Below the pieces are notes generated by a model. It saw only the letters and a program-made list of their open reading frames with translations. It had not been told where the DNA came from and searched no databases. Positions 31,412 through 39,592 of a DNA stretch of 49,282 nucleotides are shown piece by piece (within the stretch, counting starts at the first letter, position 1; every line of letters begins with the position of its first letter). The DNA comes from UBA93 sp964477205 (GTDB lineage: Archaea; Micrarchaeota; Micrarchaeia; Norongarragalinales; Norongarragalinaceae), in assembly GCA_964477205.1 (NCBI GenBank), contig CAYZDE010000002.1, positions 1 to 49,282 of the forward strand. The letters run 5' to 3'. Made by a program: the position numbers and the translations under genes.

Positions 31412-31427
31412 CGTCCATATATGGTGG
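31412..31427 (+). promoter_or_regulatory. NrdR-box-like site 3 (symmetric core)
   Basis: CGTCCATATATGGTGG has the palindromic core CCATATATGG and matches the consensus at 10 of 16 positions. Its centre is 21 bp from site 2 and 84 bp from site 1, two and eight helical turns. Confidence 0.5.
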
Positions 31428-31472
31428 CTTGCCGTTAGAGCTACTACAACATATCAATTAGGTGGGTTTTAA

Positions 31473-33944
31473 GTGAAATGTCCTGAATGCCAAAGCTCGG
31501 ATACGCGCGTATTGGATAAGCGAAGCGTTGGAGACGCTGAAACGAACCGCAGGCGCCGCGAGTGCCTGAAATGCGGCAACCGATTTACTACTTACGAGCG
31601 CATTGAAAGCACGAACATTAAAGTCGTCAAGAAGGACGGCAGTTCGGTTGCATTCGACGAGGACAAGATTCGCGAGGGAATAGAGCGTTCCGCGGGCAAG
31701 CGATTGGATGAGAAACAAATTCAAGCCATAGTCAAGGTAGTAATTGAAAAAGTGAAGAAGGCGTACCCTTCACAAGACATTCCAACTAGTGAAATAGGTG
31801 CGGCAGTGCTCGGCGAATTAAAGCAAGCGGATGAAGTCGCTTACCTGCGCTTCGCCGCTTTTTACAAGGATTTCGAAGGCGCGGAAGAATTCCAGCGCGA
31901 AGCGCGCTCCTTGCGCGAGCCGGACGCGAGGTTGCAAGCCAAATCGTTAATCACGAAGATTCGCAAGCGCGACGGCAAGGTAGCGCCGTTCGACCGGGAA
32001 CGCATCGCCAAAGCCATTTTGGGTGCGGCGAAGGCAATCGGCGGCAAGGACAAGAACGTTGCCGAGGAGTTAACGGACAAAGTCATTGCTTTCTTGAACT
32101 CACATTACTCGGATAAAAGGCCACCCGGGATCGAGGACATCCAGGACGCGGTGGAGAAGACGCTCATCGAGAACGGCCACGCGGCCACGGCGAAGGCGTA
32201 CATCCTCTACCGAAAACAACGCGAAAAGGACCGGGAGCGCCGCTTCCTATTCCTCGACATCAACGAAGTAATGAGCGGCTACCTAACGCAAAGCGACTGG
32301 CGCACGAAGGAGAACAGTAACACGGACTACTCATTCTCCGGACTCATGCTTCACACCGCGGGGAGCGTAATCGCGAATTACACCTTGAACGAGATGTACC
32401 CGTCGGAAGTCGCCGAAGCCCACAAGAAGGGCTACTATCACATTCACGACTTGTCTTCGGGCGTAGTCGGCTACTGCGCGGGCTGGTCATTGAAGAACTT
32501 AATCACGCGCGGTTTCAACGGCGTGCCGAACAAGGTGGACTCGAAGGCGGCGAAGCACTTGGACGTGCTCGTAAACCAAATGGTGAACTTCATCGGCTGC
32601 ATGCAAATGGAATTCGCCGGGGCGCAAGCGTTCTCGAGCGTGGACACGCTCCTAGCCGCATTCATCAAGAAGGATAACCTGACTTACAAGCAAGTCAAGC
32701 AGGCAATGCAAGTCATCGTGTTCTCCTTGAACATCCCGTCGCGTTGGGGCAGCCAAATGCCTTTCTCCAACCTAACCTTCGACTGGATCGTCCCCGAAGA
32801 CATGAAGAACGATAAGGCAATCGTGGACGGAAAGGAACAAGAATTCACTTACGGCGACTGCCAAGCTGAAATGGACATGATTAACAAGGCATTCCTCGAG
32901 GTAATGAAAGAAGGGGACGCAAGCGGTCGCATCTTCACTTTCCCCATCCCCACTTACAACCTAACCAAGGACTTCGACTGGAACTCGCCGAACGCCAAGC
33001 TATTATTCGAGGTCACCGCACGCTATGGCACGCCTTACTTCCAAAACTACATAGGAAGCAACCTCGACCCGAAAAGCATTCGCGCGATGTGCTGCAGGCT
33101 CAGCATCGACTTGAACGAATTAAGGAGCCGAGGCAACGGCTTATTCGGCGCGGGAGAACAAACAGGCAGTATCGGCGTCGTGACGATTAACGTGAACCGC
33201 CTCGCTTACGAAGCGAAGAACAAGGAGGGTTTCCTCGAGAAAATCGCGCATTACATGGAACTCGCCAAAAAATCACTGGAAATCAAGCGTAAGGTAGTCG
33301 ACCGCAACATGGAAGGCGGGCTAATGCCTTACTCCAAGTCATACCTAGGCACTTTCGACAACCACTTCGCCACCATCGGGCTCTGTGGGATGAACGAGGC
33401 ATGCGTTAACCTAATCGGAAAGAACATCGCAACTCCCGAAGGCAAGAAACTTACCATCGAAACCCTGGAATTCATGCGCGCTAAACTCGTTGAATTCCAA
33501 AACGAAACCGGCAATATGTACAACCTGGAAGCCACGCCGGCGGAAGGCGCGTCTTACCGCCTCGCGAAGGCGGATAAAAAAGCGCACGCCGACATTTACT
33601 TGAGCGGAGACGACGCCCCGTACCTAACGAATTCAACGCAACTGCCCGTCGACCAGACGGACGACTTAATTGCGGCTCTGGAACACCAAAACGACATCCA
33701 GCCTTTGTACACCGGCGGAACCGTGTTCCACTCTTTCCTCGGCGAACGCGTGTCATCAGGGGAAGCATGCAAGCAACTCGTCAAGAAAATCGCGGAGAAC
33801 ACGCGCCTCCCTTACTTCTCGATAACGCCAACGTTCAGTATTTGCCCGGAACACGGGTACATACCCGGCGAGCACTTCACTTGCCCGATGTGCAACTCGA
33901 AAACCATAGGAAAGGAAGAGAAATTAGGCGTGCTATCGCAATAA
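31473..33944 (+). CDS. nrdD: NrdR-NrdD fusion: anaerobic ribonucleotide reductase lacking its glycyl-radical segment
   Basis: An 823-residue fusion. Residues 1-34 form the NrdR zinc ribbon (Cys3, Cys6, Cys31, Cys34, with RRRREC). Residues about 48-138 are the NrdR ATP cone, ending with the NrdR signature YLRFAAFYKDFEGAEEF. Residues about 158-250 are a second ATP cone (LITKIRKRDGKVAPFDRERI), and from about 258 the class III reductase body follows (CCRLSIDL, RGNGLFGAGEQTGSIGVVTINVNRLAYE). The chain ends after CPEHG and CPMC of the zinc site. The glycyl-radical motif is absent here and lies in the next ORF. The GTG start has AGGTGGG ahead of it. NrdR represses nrd genes in response to ATP/dATP, so the enzyme may carry its own repressor. 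Confidence 0.93.
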   Translation: MKCPECQSSDTRVLDKRSVGDAETNRRRRECLKCGNRFTTYERIESTNIKVVKKDGSSVAFDEDKIREGIERSAGKRLDEKQIQAIVKVVIEKVKKAYPSQDIPTSEIGAAVLGELKQADEVAYLRFAAFYKDFEGAEEFQREARSLREPDARLQAKSLITKIRKRDGKVAPFDRERIAKAILGAAKAIGGKDKNVAEELTDKVIAFLNSHYSDKRPPGIEDIQDAVEKTLIENGHAATAKAYILYRKQREKDRERRFLFLDINEVMSGYLTQSDWRTKENSNTDYSFSGLMLHTAGSVIANYTLNEMYPSEVAEAHKKGYYHIHDLSSGVVGYCAGWSLKNLITRGFNGVPNKVDSKAAKHLDVLVNQMVNFIGCMQMEFAGAQAFSSVDTLLAAFIKKDNLTYKQVKQAMQVIVFSLNIPSRWGSQMPFSNLTFDWIVPEDMKNDKAIVDGKEQEFTYGDCQAEMDMINKAFLEVMKEGDASGRIFTFPIPTYNLTKDFDWNSPNAKLLFEVTARYGTPYFQNYIGSNLDPKSIRAMCCRLSIDLNELRSRGNGLFGAGEQTGSIGVVTINVNRLAYEAKNKEGFLEKIAHYMELAKKSLEIKRKVVDRNMEGGLMPYSKSYLGTFDNHFATIGLCGMNEACVNLIGKNIATPEGKKLTIETLEFMRAKLVEFQNETGNMYNLEATPAEGASYRLAKADKKAHADIYLSGDDAPYLTNSTQLPVDQTDDLIAALEHQNDIQPLYTGGTVFHSFLGERVSSGEACKQLVKKIAENTRLPYFSITPTFSICPEHGYIPGEHFTCPMCNSKTIGKEEKLGVLSQ

Positions 33945-33959
33945 AAAAGGTGACATAAC

Positions 33960-34139
33960 ATGAGTGAAAATGGAATCTGCGGGAAAAGATGCGAGGTATA
34001 CTCGCGTGTAGTCGGGTACTACCGCCCGGTACAAAACTGGAACATCGGCAAGCGCGAGGAATTCAAAGACCGCCTGGAATTCACTGAAGAAAAAGCGCGC
34101 GACAAGCAATTCGGCGACTGCGCCACTCAAAAAGAGTGA
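33960..34139 (+). CDS. Detached glycyl-radical domain of anaerobic ribonucleotide reductase (59 aa)
   Basis: This 59-codon ORF encodes the C-terminal radical segment of NrdD as a separate polypeptide. It begins MSENGICGKRCEVYSR and contains VVGYYRPVQNWN (Gly19 is the expected radical site) followed by GKREEFKDRLEF. Its own AAAAGGTGA ribosome site lies just after the stop of the big subunit. The two ORFs are in the same frame, separated by two stops (TAA at 33942 and TGA at 33951), so single-base frameshift or simple readthrough is unlikely. It carries Cys7 and Cys11, which may complete the zinc site. By analogy with GrcA/YfiD, a small radical subunit could dock in trans. Confidence 0.88.
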   Translation: MSENGICGKRCEVYSRVVGYYRPVQNWNIGKREEFKDRLEFTEEKARDKQFGDCATQKE

Positions 34140-34144
34140 ATTAA

Positions 34145-34837
34145 ATGAACCTCGCGGGCCTGCAAAAACAAACCCTAGTCGACTACCCGGGTAAAGTCGC
34201 TTGCACCGTATTCACGCAAGGGTGCAATTACCGCTGCGGCTACTGCCACAACCCCGACCTGATACCAATGAAGGGCAACACGCCGGCATTGCCTACGGAC
34301 GAATTTTTGGAGTGGTTAAACAACCGAAAAAAGTGGTTGGATGGGGTTTGTGTTACCGGGGGCGAGCCGACTCTACAAACGGACTTGCCCGAATTCGCGC
34401 GTTCCGTGAAGGAAGCCGGCTTCTTATTCAAGCTCGACAGCAACGGCTCGAACCCGGCAATGTTAAAGAAAATGTTTGACGAGGAGTTAATTGACTTCCT
34501 CGCAATGGACATTAAAGCACCCTTGGAAAAATACGAGAACATAGTCGGCCCCGGCATTAACAAGAAAGCAATTGAAGAGAGCATTCAACTCATTCGAGAG
34601 CGAGCGCCGGACTACGAGTTCCGCACTACCATCGCACCGGATTGGTACTCAAAGGAGGACGCAATCGCGATTGGCGAGTGGCTCAAGGGCTCGAAAGCTT
34701 ATTACCTACAGAACTTCGTTGCCGAGCACGCGGCGGACCCAGCGTTCAGGAGCAAGCACGGTTTCTCGCGCGAAGAACTCAAAGAATTAAAAGTCATCCT
34801 AGAACCGTACTTCGACGAAGTCGGCATTCGAGAGTAA
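34145..34837 (+). CDS. nrdG: Anaerobic ribonucleotide reductase activating protein (radical SAM)
   Basis: The 230-residue radical-SAM enzyme should abstract hydrogen from the glycine of the small subunit to make the catalytic radical. The cluster motif is CNYRCGYC (Cys27, Cys31, Cys34), followed by GGEP (VCVTGGEPTLQ) and the later FLAMDIKAPLEKYENIVG. The length suits the NrdG-like group with a full barrel. It starts five bases after the stop of the detached radical ORF, completing the operon fusion-radical subunit-activase. Confidence 0.93.
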   Translation: MNLAGLQKQTLVDYPGKVACTVFTQGCNYRCGYCHNPDLIPMKGNTPALPTDEFLEWLNNRKKWLDGVCVTGGEPTLQTDLPEFARSVKEAGFLFKLDSNGSNPAMLKKMFDEELIDFLAMDIKAPLEKYENIVGPGINKKAIEESIQLIRERAPDYEFRTTIAPDWYSKEDAIAIGEWLKGSKAYYLQNFVAEHAADPAFRSKHGFSREELKELKVILEPYFDEVGIRE

Positions 34838-34884
34838 GTTATTGACTCTCAGATACGAGGGGACTACGCAACGCAAAAGTGTGG

Positions 34885-35832
34885 TCACCTCTTTTTGAAT
34901 GTTTTCTCCAAGGCGCGGTACTCTTTAAGTAATAACTCAATAGTCGGGCGCAGGTTTTGGCGGTGCTCGTACTCTTGCAATGAAGCGTAGTACTCACGGC
35001 GGTGCTTCAACTCGATGTTAACCGGCGGCAAGCCATGCTTTAACAAAACATTATTCAACAATAAACGCCCGACCCTGCCATTACCGTCTTGAAACGGGTG
35101 AACATTCTCAAACTGGTTGTGCACCACCGCCGCCAAAACCAATGGAGGATATTTCTTCTTGTTCCCATCATACCACTTCACAAGTTCTCCTAACAAACTC
35201 TTGACGCGAGTTGACGGCGCGCCTCGATGGATTACGCGGCCCAGCGAGTCGACGACCGCGACTTCAACTCCCTTGCGCCTGAACTTGCCAGCGAAGCCCT
35301 TTGAATTCTTGAAAACGATTTCGTGTAGTTTCGCCATTAATTGCAGCGACACGTGCTCTTTTGTTTCTCGAAGGTAATCTATTGCTTCGGCTACCCCGTA
35401 AGTTTCCGCAACTTCCCATTTCGCTCGGTCGGCGGGCCACTCGTCGCGTTCGAGTATTGATTTAGCCTCTCTAGCGGTAACCGTGGAGCCTTCAATGGCG
35501 TTCGTGTCGAACGCGAACGCTTCAGTGAACTTTAACCAGTCTTTCTCGCTTAAGTGCTTGACCTGAATCGCGCGCTTAACATCCGCCAAAACCCGCAACT
35601 CTCCTAATTCTTGAAGCGATAAAACCGTGTGAAACGGGTCTCGAATGAATTTTAGTAAACGGACGCGTTCGCGAAGCTCTTTTTCAACAACAACGCGCTT
35701 TACGGCTAAATCCTTCTTTGAAAGGTTGGAGCCCAAGTAAGCGCGAATTTTTTTTACCTTGCCCGACTCGCGGTAAGAATGAGCCAAGTAATACTTTTTC
35801 TTGCCTTCGACCGCGCGAACTTCCAAGTACAT
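34885..35832 (-). CDS. Fic-domain protein (class II)
   Basis: The 315-residue protein carries the Fic core HPFQDGNGRVGRLLLNN (catalytic His) at about residues 244-260. An N-terminal inhibitory helix with FDTNAIEGS matches the (S/T)xxxE(G/N) motif of self-inhibited Fic proteins. Fic enzymes usually AMPylate target proteins. The first about 80 residues form a basic domain with KVKKIRAYLG. It faces away from the nrdG gene, and its ends are bounded by inverted repeats. No antitoxin partner gene is evident because the inhibitory motif is internal. Confidence 0.93.
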   Translation of the reverse strand: MYLEVRAVEGKKKYYLAHSYRESGKVKKIRAYLGSNLSKKDLAVKRVVVEKELRERVRLLKFIRDPFHTVLSLQELGELRVLADVKRAIQVKHLSEKDWLKFTEAFAFDTNAIEGSTVTAREAKSILERDEWPADRAKWEVAETYGVAEAIDYLRETKEHVSLQLMAKLHEIVFKNSKGFAGKFRRKGVEVAVVDSLGRVIHRGAPSTRVKSLLGELVKWYDGNKKKYPPLVLAAVVHNQFENVHPFQDGNGRVGRLLLNNVLLKHGLPPVNIELKHRREYYASLQEYEHRQNLRPTIELLLKEYRALEKTFKKR

Positions 35833-35977
35833 GACAAAAAGAGAGGTGACTACAAGTTAATAACTTTTTGCTTTAGGTGACCACTTGTCCTATATGCCTT
35901 ATTGAACGCGGCTTCACGCGCTACGCACAAACGGCATTCGAGAGTAAATAAAAGCGCGCGCGTTCAAATAATTATTC
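35833..35977. promoter_or_regulatory. Divergent promoter region of Fic and HEAT-like genes
   Basis: The spacer of 145 bases holds two GGTGAC elements (35845-35850 and 35876-35881) in the same orientation and the symmetric AAGTTAATAACTT (35854-35866). A TAAATAAAAG box about 30 bases before the ATG at 35978 suits a leaderless transcript. Confidence 0.4.
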
Positions 35978-36469
35978 ATGCCAGAAGAATTACGGCCGAT
36001 GAACCGCGAGCACCCACAATACAAAGAATTCCAGCAAGCAGTCGAATTGACGGGCTGCGAAAGCAAAAAAGAACGCTTGAACGGCGTTCAAATGTTCGGC
36101 GAACTCGGGCACCCGGACGGCATCAAACCATTATCCAAAATGGCTGAAAAAGGATTAAAAAATAAAAACCCGGAATTGCGCATAGAAATCACTTTGGCAA
36201 TGGAGAGCATAGTCAAAGCAATCAAGGAAGAACAGCCAACTCATCCCATAGTAATCGCGTCGAAACACATAGACCCAAAACAATACCCGAACGCATTCAG
36301 TAAACTCTGTGAAACGCTAACAAAAGGCGGGTACGAGGAAAAAACCGATGAGCAAATCTCCGACCTAGCCGAGAAGCTCAAAGCACGAAGCTGGATTAAA
36401 TGGGTAGGCCGATGGGCTGAAACCAACGCGAAACAATTAAAAGAGCGGGAAGGCAACTTGAAAGAGTGA
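35978..36469 (+). CDS. HEAT-repeat-like helical protein (163 aa)
   Basis: The sequence has the A-B helix rhythm of HEAT or PBS-lyase repeats: KERLNGVQMFGELGHPDGIKPLSKMAEKGLKNKNPELRIEITLAMESI. A charged C-terminal part with KLKARSWIKWVGRWAETNAKQ follows. It has no signal peptide or membrane segment. Such proteins serve as binding scaffolds. Its stop overlaps the start region of the next gene (GTGA at 36466), which hints at a joint role with the DUF1858 protein. Confidence 0.6.
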   Translation: MPEELRPMNREHPQYKEFQQAVELTGCESKKERLNGVQMFGELGHPDGIKPLSKMAEKGLKNKNPELRIEITLAMESIVKAIKEEQPTHPIVIASKHIDPKQYPNAFSKLCETLTKGGYEEKTDEQISDLAEKLKARSWIKWVGRWAETNAKQLKEREGNLKE

Positions 36470-36474
36470 CTTTA

Positions 36475-36678
36475 ATGGTTGAAAAGGATTGGTTGATTAG
36501 CCAAGTTCTCGAAGAGACGGGCATGGAAGGAGCGGCCTTGATGGCAGAGGCGGGCTTGCATTGCGTGGGCTGTTTGGCGGCTCACGGCGAGTCGCTCGAA
36601 GCCGGCTGCAAGGCGCACGACTTGACGAGCGAGCAAGTGGACGAGCTCGTCGCGAAGTTAAACGAGTTAAAAAAATAA
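36475..36678 (+). CDS. DUF1858 redox-disulfide protein
   Basis: About 67 residues with the DUF1858 signature: a short helix, then GLHCVGCLAAHGESLEAGC containing the CxxC pair. The family often lies near hybrid-cluster and anaerobic-metabolism genes and is thought to act in redox chemistry. The ATG at 36475 is preferred; a GTG at 36466 overlaps the preceding stop and would add three residues. Confidence 0.85.
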   Translation: MVEKDWLISQVLEETGMEGAALMAEAGLHCVGCLAAHGESLEAGCKAHDLTSEQVDELVAKLNELKK

Positions 36679-36679
36679 C

Positions 36680-37780
36680 TTACTTCTTTAAGTACACTGT
36701 TTGGCTCGGGTACGCGAACTCGATTTTTGCTTTCGCGAATTCTTTTTGTACGAAAGAGTTAACCTTGTCCATTATCTCGCGCCGGCGCGAGGTCTGCTTT
36801 ACCCAGTAACTAAAGCGGATTACCAGCGCGCTGTCCCCGAACGAGTCGAATAAGGCTTCGGTAGTGCCCTTCTCAATGCCGTCGTCCAAGGAATCCACTG
36901 ATTTGAGTATTGCCTTAGCCCGCTCCATTTTCTTGGGGCTCGTGGAGTACTCCACCCCGATGTTCGTTAGGATGCGGCGCTTGTGGCACTTGCTGATGTT
37001 CTCGAGGGGCGAATTCGCCATTTGGGAGTTCGGGACCACCACGGTCGTGCCGTCGAAGGTTTTGATGCGCGTGGTGCGCATGCCCACTTCCTGCACCGTG
37101 CCCGAGTAATTCGCGACGGACACGGCGTCCCCGACTTCGAAGGGTCGGTCCCCGAAAATCGAGAACGAGCCCAACAAGTTACTCAGCGAGTCCTTGGCGG
37201 CCATGCCGATTGCAAGGCCGGCTATGCCGATGCCGCCGAGTAAGGCGGTGATGTCATAACCGAAATTAGAGAGCACGAAGATGCCGGTGACGATTAGTAC
37301 TATTGCCTTCAAGCCCTTGCGCAGGATTGGGAGTAGTTGGTCGTCGAGCTTTGACTTGGACTTGTCCGTCATGGGCGCTAAGACGGCTTCGAACAACAAG
37401 TCCACCAAGCGGATTAGGAACCACGCGCCGGTTATCACGAACAAGATTTGAATCAAGTTGTCGGCTAATCCCTCCGGGAGGGTTAAGAACACGAGTACGT
37501 ACTGCAAACCGAACACTCCGGCAGCCATCACGAGCGGCTCTTCTAGTATGTCCAACAACTTGTCGTCAAAATCCGTTTTAGTGTGCTTGGTGAGCACGCC
37601 CCCGTACTTCTTAACCAGGAAATACAAGATTTTAACTGCAATTAGGATTGCGAGGAGCAGGGTCAAGCTGATTAGGTACTGGGAAACCGTATTACCCATT
37701 AACTCGTTCTCCAAGAACGGGAGGGCCGAGGATAAGTTTTGGGAAACCCAATCATTCAATAACTCGCTAGCGTGAACCAA
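36680..37780 (-). CDS. mscS: Small-conductance mechanosensitive channel (MscS family)
   Basis: About 366 residues with five hydrophobic segments. The pore-lining helix is rich in Gly/Ala (ITALLGGIGIAGLAIGMAAKDSLSNLLG), followed by the MscS beta domain (DRPFEVGDAVSV, GTVQEVGMRTTRIKTFDGTTVVVPNSQM). It releases solutes under osmotic downshock. The longer N-terminus (three extra helices) is typical of the family's larger members. The TTG at 37780 has AAGGTGG five bases before it and is preferred to the GTG at 37789. It ends two bases from the DUF1858 stop, convergently. Confidence 0.9.
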   Translation of the reverse strand: MVHASELLNDWVSQNLSSALPFLENELMGNTVSQYLISLTLLLAILIAVKILYFLVKKYGGVLTKHTKTDFDDKLLDILEEPLVMAAGVFGLQYVLVFLTLPEGLADNLIQILFVITGAWFLIRLVDLLFEAVLAPMTDKSKSKLDDQLLPILRKGLKAIVLIVTGIFVLSNFGYDITALLGGIGIAGLAIGMAAKDSLSNLLGSFSIFGDRPFEVGDAVSVANYSGTVQEVGMRTTRIKTFDGTTVVVPNSQMANSPLENISKCHKRRILTNIGVEYSTSPKKMERAKAILKSVDSLDDGIEKGTTEALFDSFGDSALVIRFSYWVKQTSRRREIMDKVNSFVQKEFAKAKIEFAYPSQTVYLKK

Positions 37781-37815
37781 AAATACCACCTTCTAGAATA
37801 ACAAATGAATTGCAT

Positions 37816-38931
37816 TTAAATCCAATAGCCTTCTCCGGTTCCCGCGAACTCACTGGTCCCGATGGCCTTGTACTCCTTGCCGTCTATTATCGCGGTGCCC
37901 ACGCTCGGGTAGCCGCGGTAGTCGATGTCCGCGGTCTTTAGGAAGCGGGCGAGGCGCTTGCCCTTGATGGAATGGCGCTTGCCTTCGGACGAGCTTTGAA
38001 TCAGCAATTTCACGCTTCCTTTTGCGTTGGTAACCTTGATGCGCGGGACTCCTTCAATCTTATCAACCAGCATTTCAGCTTCACTGAACACGTTGAACTC
38101 GCCGGTTGCAACGTCAACCGTGTAAAACTGGAAGTTTAACGGTATGCAGTTAAACAAATTGCCTATGAAGAAGTCGAAGAACCCGACGAACTTTTCCGGT
38201 TGTAACTCGCCGGGGTCGCGTTGGCAGGCGAGCACGCTCCACTGCCAGCCGGCGCGCAGGAACGGCAGGTTAGCGTGAACGCACTCGGTGTAACCGAAGT
38301 TTGACTCGAGCGGCTCGCCTACCAGCGGCTTCAAGTCGGCGTAGCCGAGCTTGGCCAAATCGCCTTTTGACTCGATTAATAATTTGCCGTGCATCGGGGC
38401 GAGGAACCAATCCGCTAGAATCGAGCCGTACTGCTCGAAAATGCATTTGTAATATCCGATGTCGCGGCGAATGCGTGAGAAAGAGTAAGTTAATTTTAAT
38501 TCGTTCGGGCCGTCGCGCACGGTGAATACGACTTCGTACTCGGGGCCCTTGCCGCTCCAAACGAGTTGCTTTCGTGCTTCTTTTACTACCGCCCGGCCTT
38601 GCTTTCCGTCGAAGCGCACTTTACACAATCCTTCTTCGATTCCGATTGTCTTATTCTTGAACCTTATTTCATTGAATAAGTACGAGTTCGAGCCGTCGAA
38701 AGCAATTGAAATAAAGCCGCTCGCTTTTTTTCCGCCTACGAACGCGTACAGCCACCCCTTCGAGAAAGCGTCTTTGCCCCCGTCGTACTCGCGCGCGATG
38801 GTGAAGTACTTCGCGTACTTGCGCGCCTTTTCAGGGGGGAGCAGGCGCAACTCGTGCTTGAAGCCCGGCTTCTTGTTCTTGATAATCGGGGCGTTCGAGA
38901 ATAATAACAAGTCGCGGTTCGTTGCCTTCAA
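37816..38931 (-). CDS. Unknown protein, possibly lipocalin/CrtC-like (371 aa)
   Basis: The protein is mostly beta-strand with two halves: the first has FISIAFDGSNSYLFNEIRFKN, the second DFFIGNLFNCIPLNFQFYTVD and ends KAIGTSEFAGTGEGYWI. The arrangement recalls AttH/CrtC-like lipocalin folds that bind hydrophobic ligands, but this is uncertain. It has no signal peptide or membrane helix. The start is TTG at 38931 with GGTG upstream. It lies 26 bases upstream of mscS on the same strand. Confidence 0.5.
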   Translation of the reverse strand: MKATNRDLLLFSNAPIIKNKKPGFKHELRLLPPEKARKYAKYFTIAREYDGGKDAFSKGWLYAFVGGKKASGFISIAFDGSNSYLFNEIRFKNKTIGIEEGLCKVRFDGKQGRAVVKEARKQLVWSGKGPEYEVVFTVRDGPNELKLTYSFSRIRRDIGYYKCIFEQYGSILADWFLAPMHGKLLIESKGDLAKLGYADLKPLVGEPLESNFGYTECVHANLPFLRAGWQWSVLACQRDPGELQPEKFVGFFDFFIGNLFNCIPLNFQFYTVDVATGEFNVFSEAEMLVDKIEGVPRIKVTNAKGSVKLLIQSSSEGKRHSIKGKRLARFLKTADIDYRGYPSVGTAIIDGKEYKAIGTSEFAGTGEGYWI

Positions 38932-39029
38932 TTTAACACCGTTAACTGAAAAGCGGGTTGAAAATAAAAAGCCACTCCTGCAAAAGCGTTAAAAGAACGG
39001 GAGGCGTTCTCGCTAAAGGGTGGGTTAGT

Positions 39030-39557
39030 TTGAAGTTGGCTAAGCTGGTTAAGAGTTCGAATTTAGTGCGCGCAAAGCGCTTGAAGCAAAAGCTTTCGCC
39101 TAGTGAGCTGGCGGATGCATCGGGAGTGAAGCCGGCGAAGCTCAAGGCCATCGAGGCGAATAAGGCGAAGCCGTCGCTTGAAGAAGCAACGCGATTATCG
39201 CGCGTTCTCGGCGTCAAGGTGGAGTCATTGTTCTCTCTCAAATTCAAGGAGAAGGAAAAGAAGCCTGCGCGGGTTAAGGCGAGGAAGAAATTGAAGCGCG
39301 CTTCGGGAGGCCAGCCGTCCAAGCGAATTCTCCCATTGTTGACTTTAATGGCAGGGAAGAAAGAGCCGCGCATTCAAAAGAAGGTAATGCGTTTAGTGGG
39401 TGGCGTCGGTGCCAGGCACTTGGGCGAAACATTGGATACGGTAAAGAAGTGGAAGCGCAAAAACCCCGCACTCGTTAAGAAGTGCGCGGGCGAGCTCCGT
39501 AAGCGCCACAAGGGCGACCGAAAGGCGTACAAACTCATTCGCGAAGCGCTCGCGTAA
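39030..39557 (+). CDS. HTH (XRE-like) transcriptional regulator with basic tail
   Basis: About 175 residues. An XRE-type HTH lies near the start (KLSPSELADASGVKPAKLKAIEANKAKPSLEEATRLSRVLGV). A Lys/Arg-rich linker and a basic helical C-terminal part (KRRHKGD-like) follow. Two TTG starts exist; the one at 39030 has AGGGTGGG upstream and is preferred to 38958. Target genes are unknown. It lies 36 bases upstream of trkH and could act on the K+ uptake operon. Confidence 0.75.
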   Translation: MKLAKLVKSSNLVRAKRLKQKLSPSELADASGVKPAKLKAIEANKAKPSLEEATRLSRVLGVKVESLFSLKFKEKEKKPARVKARKKLKRASGGQPSKRILPLLTLMAGKKEPRIQKKVMRLVGGVGARHLGETLDTVKKWKRKNPALVKKCAGELRKRHKGDRKAYKLIREALA

Positions 39558-39592
39558 ACCGGTTTAAATCAAGGGAACGGCATATTGATTGC

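Noticed and set aside
33942..33953. Readthrough or recoding joining NrdD and the radical domain
   Set aside because: Two different in-frame stops (TAA and TGA) and a separate ribosome site with ATG argue for independent translation; no recoding element was recognised.
34885..35832. Fic as a two-gene toxin-antitoxin pair
   Set aside because: The inhibitory (S/T)xxxE(G/N) motif lies inside the same protein, and no small partner gene flanks it.
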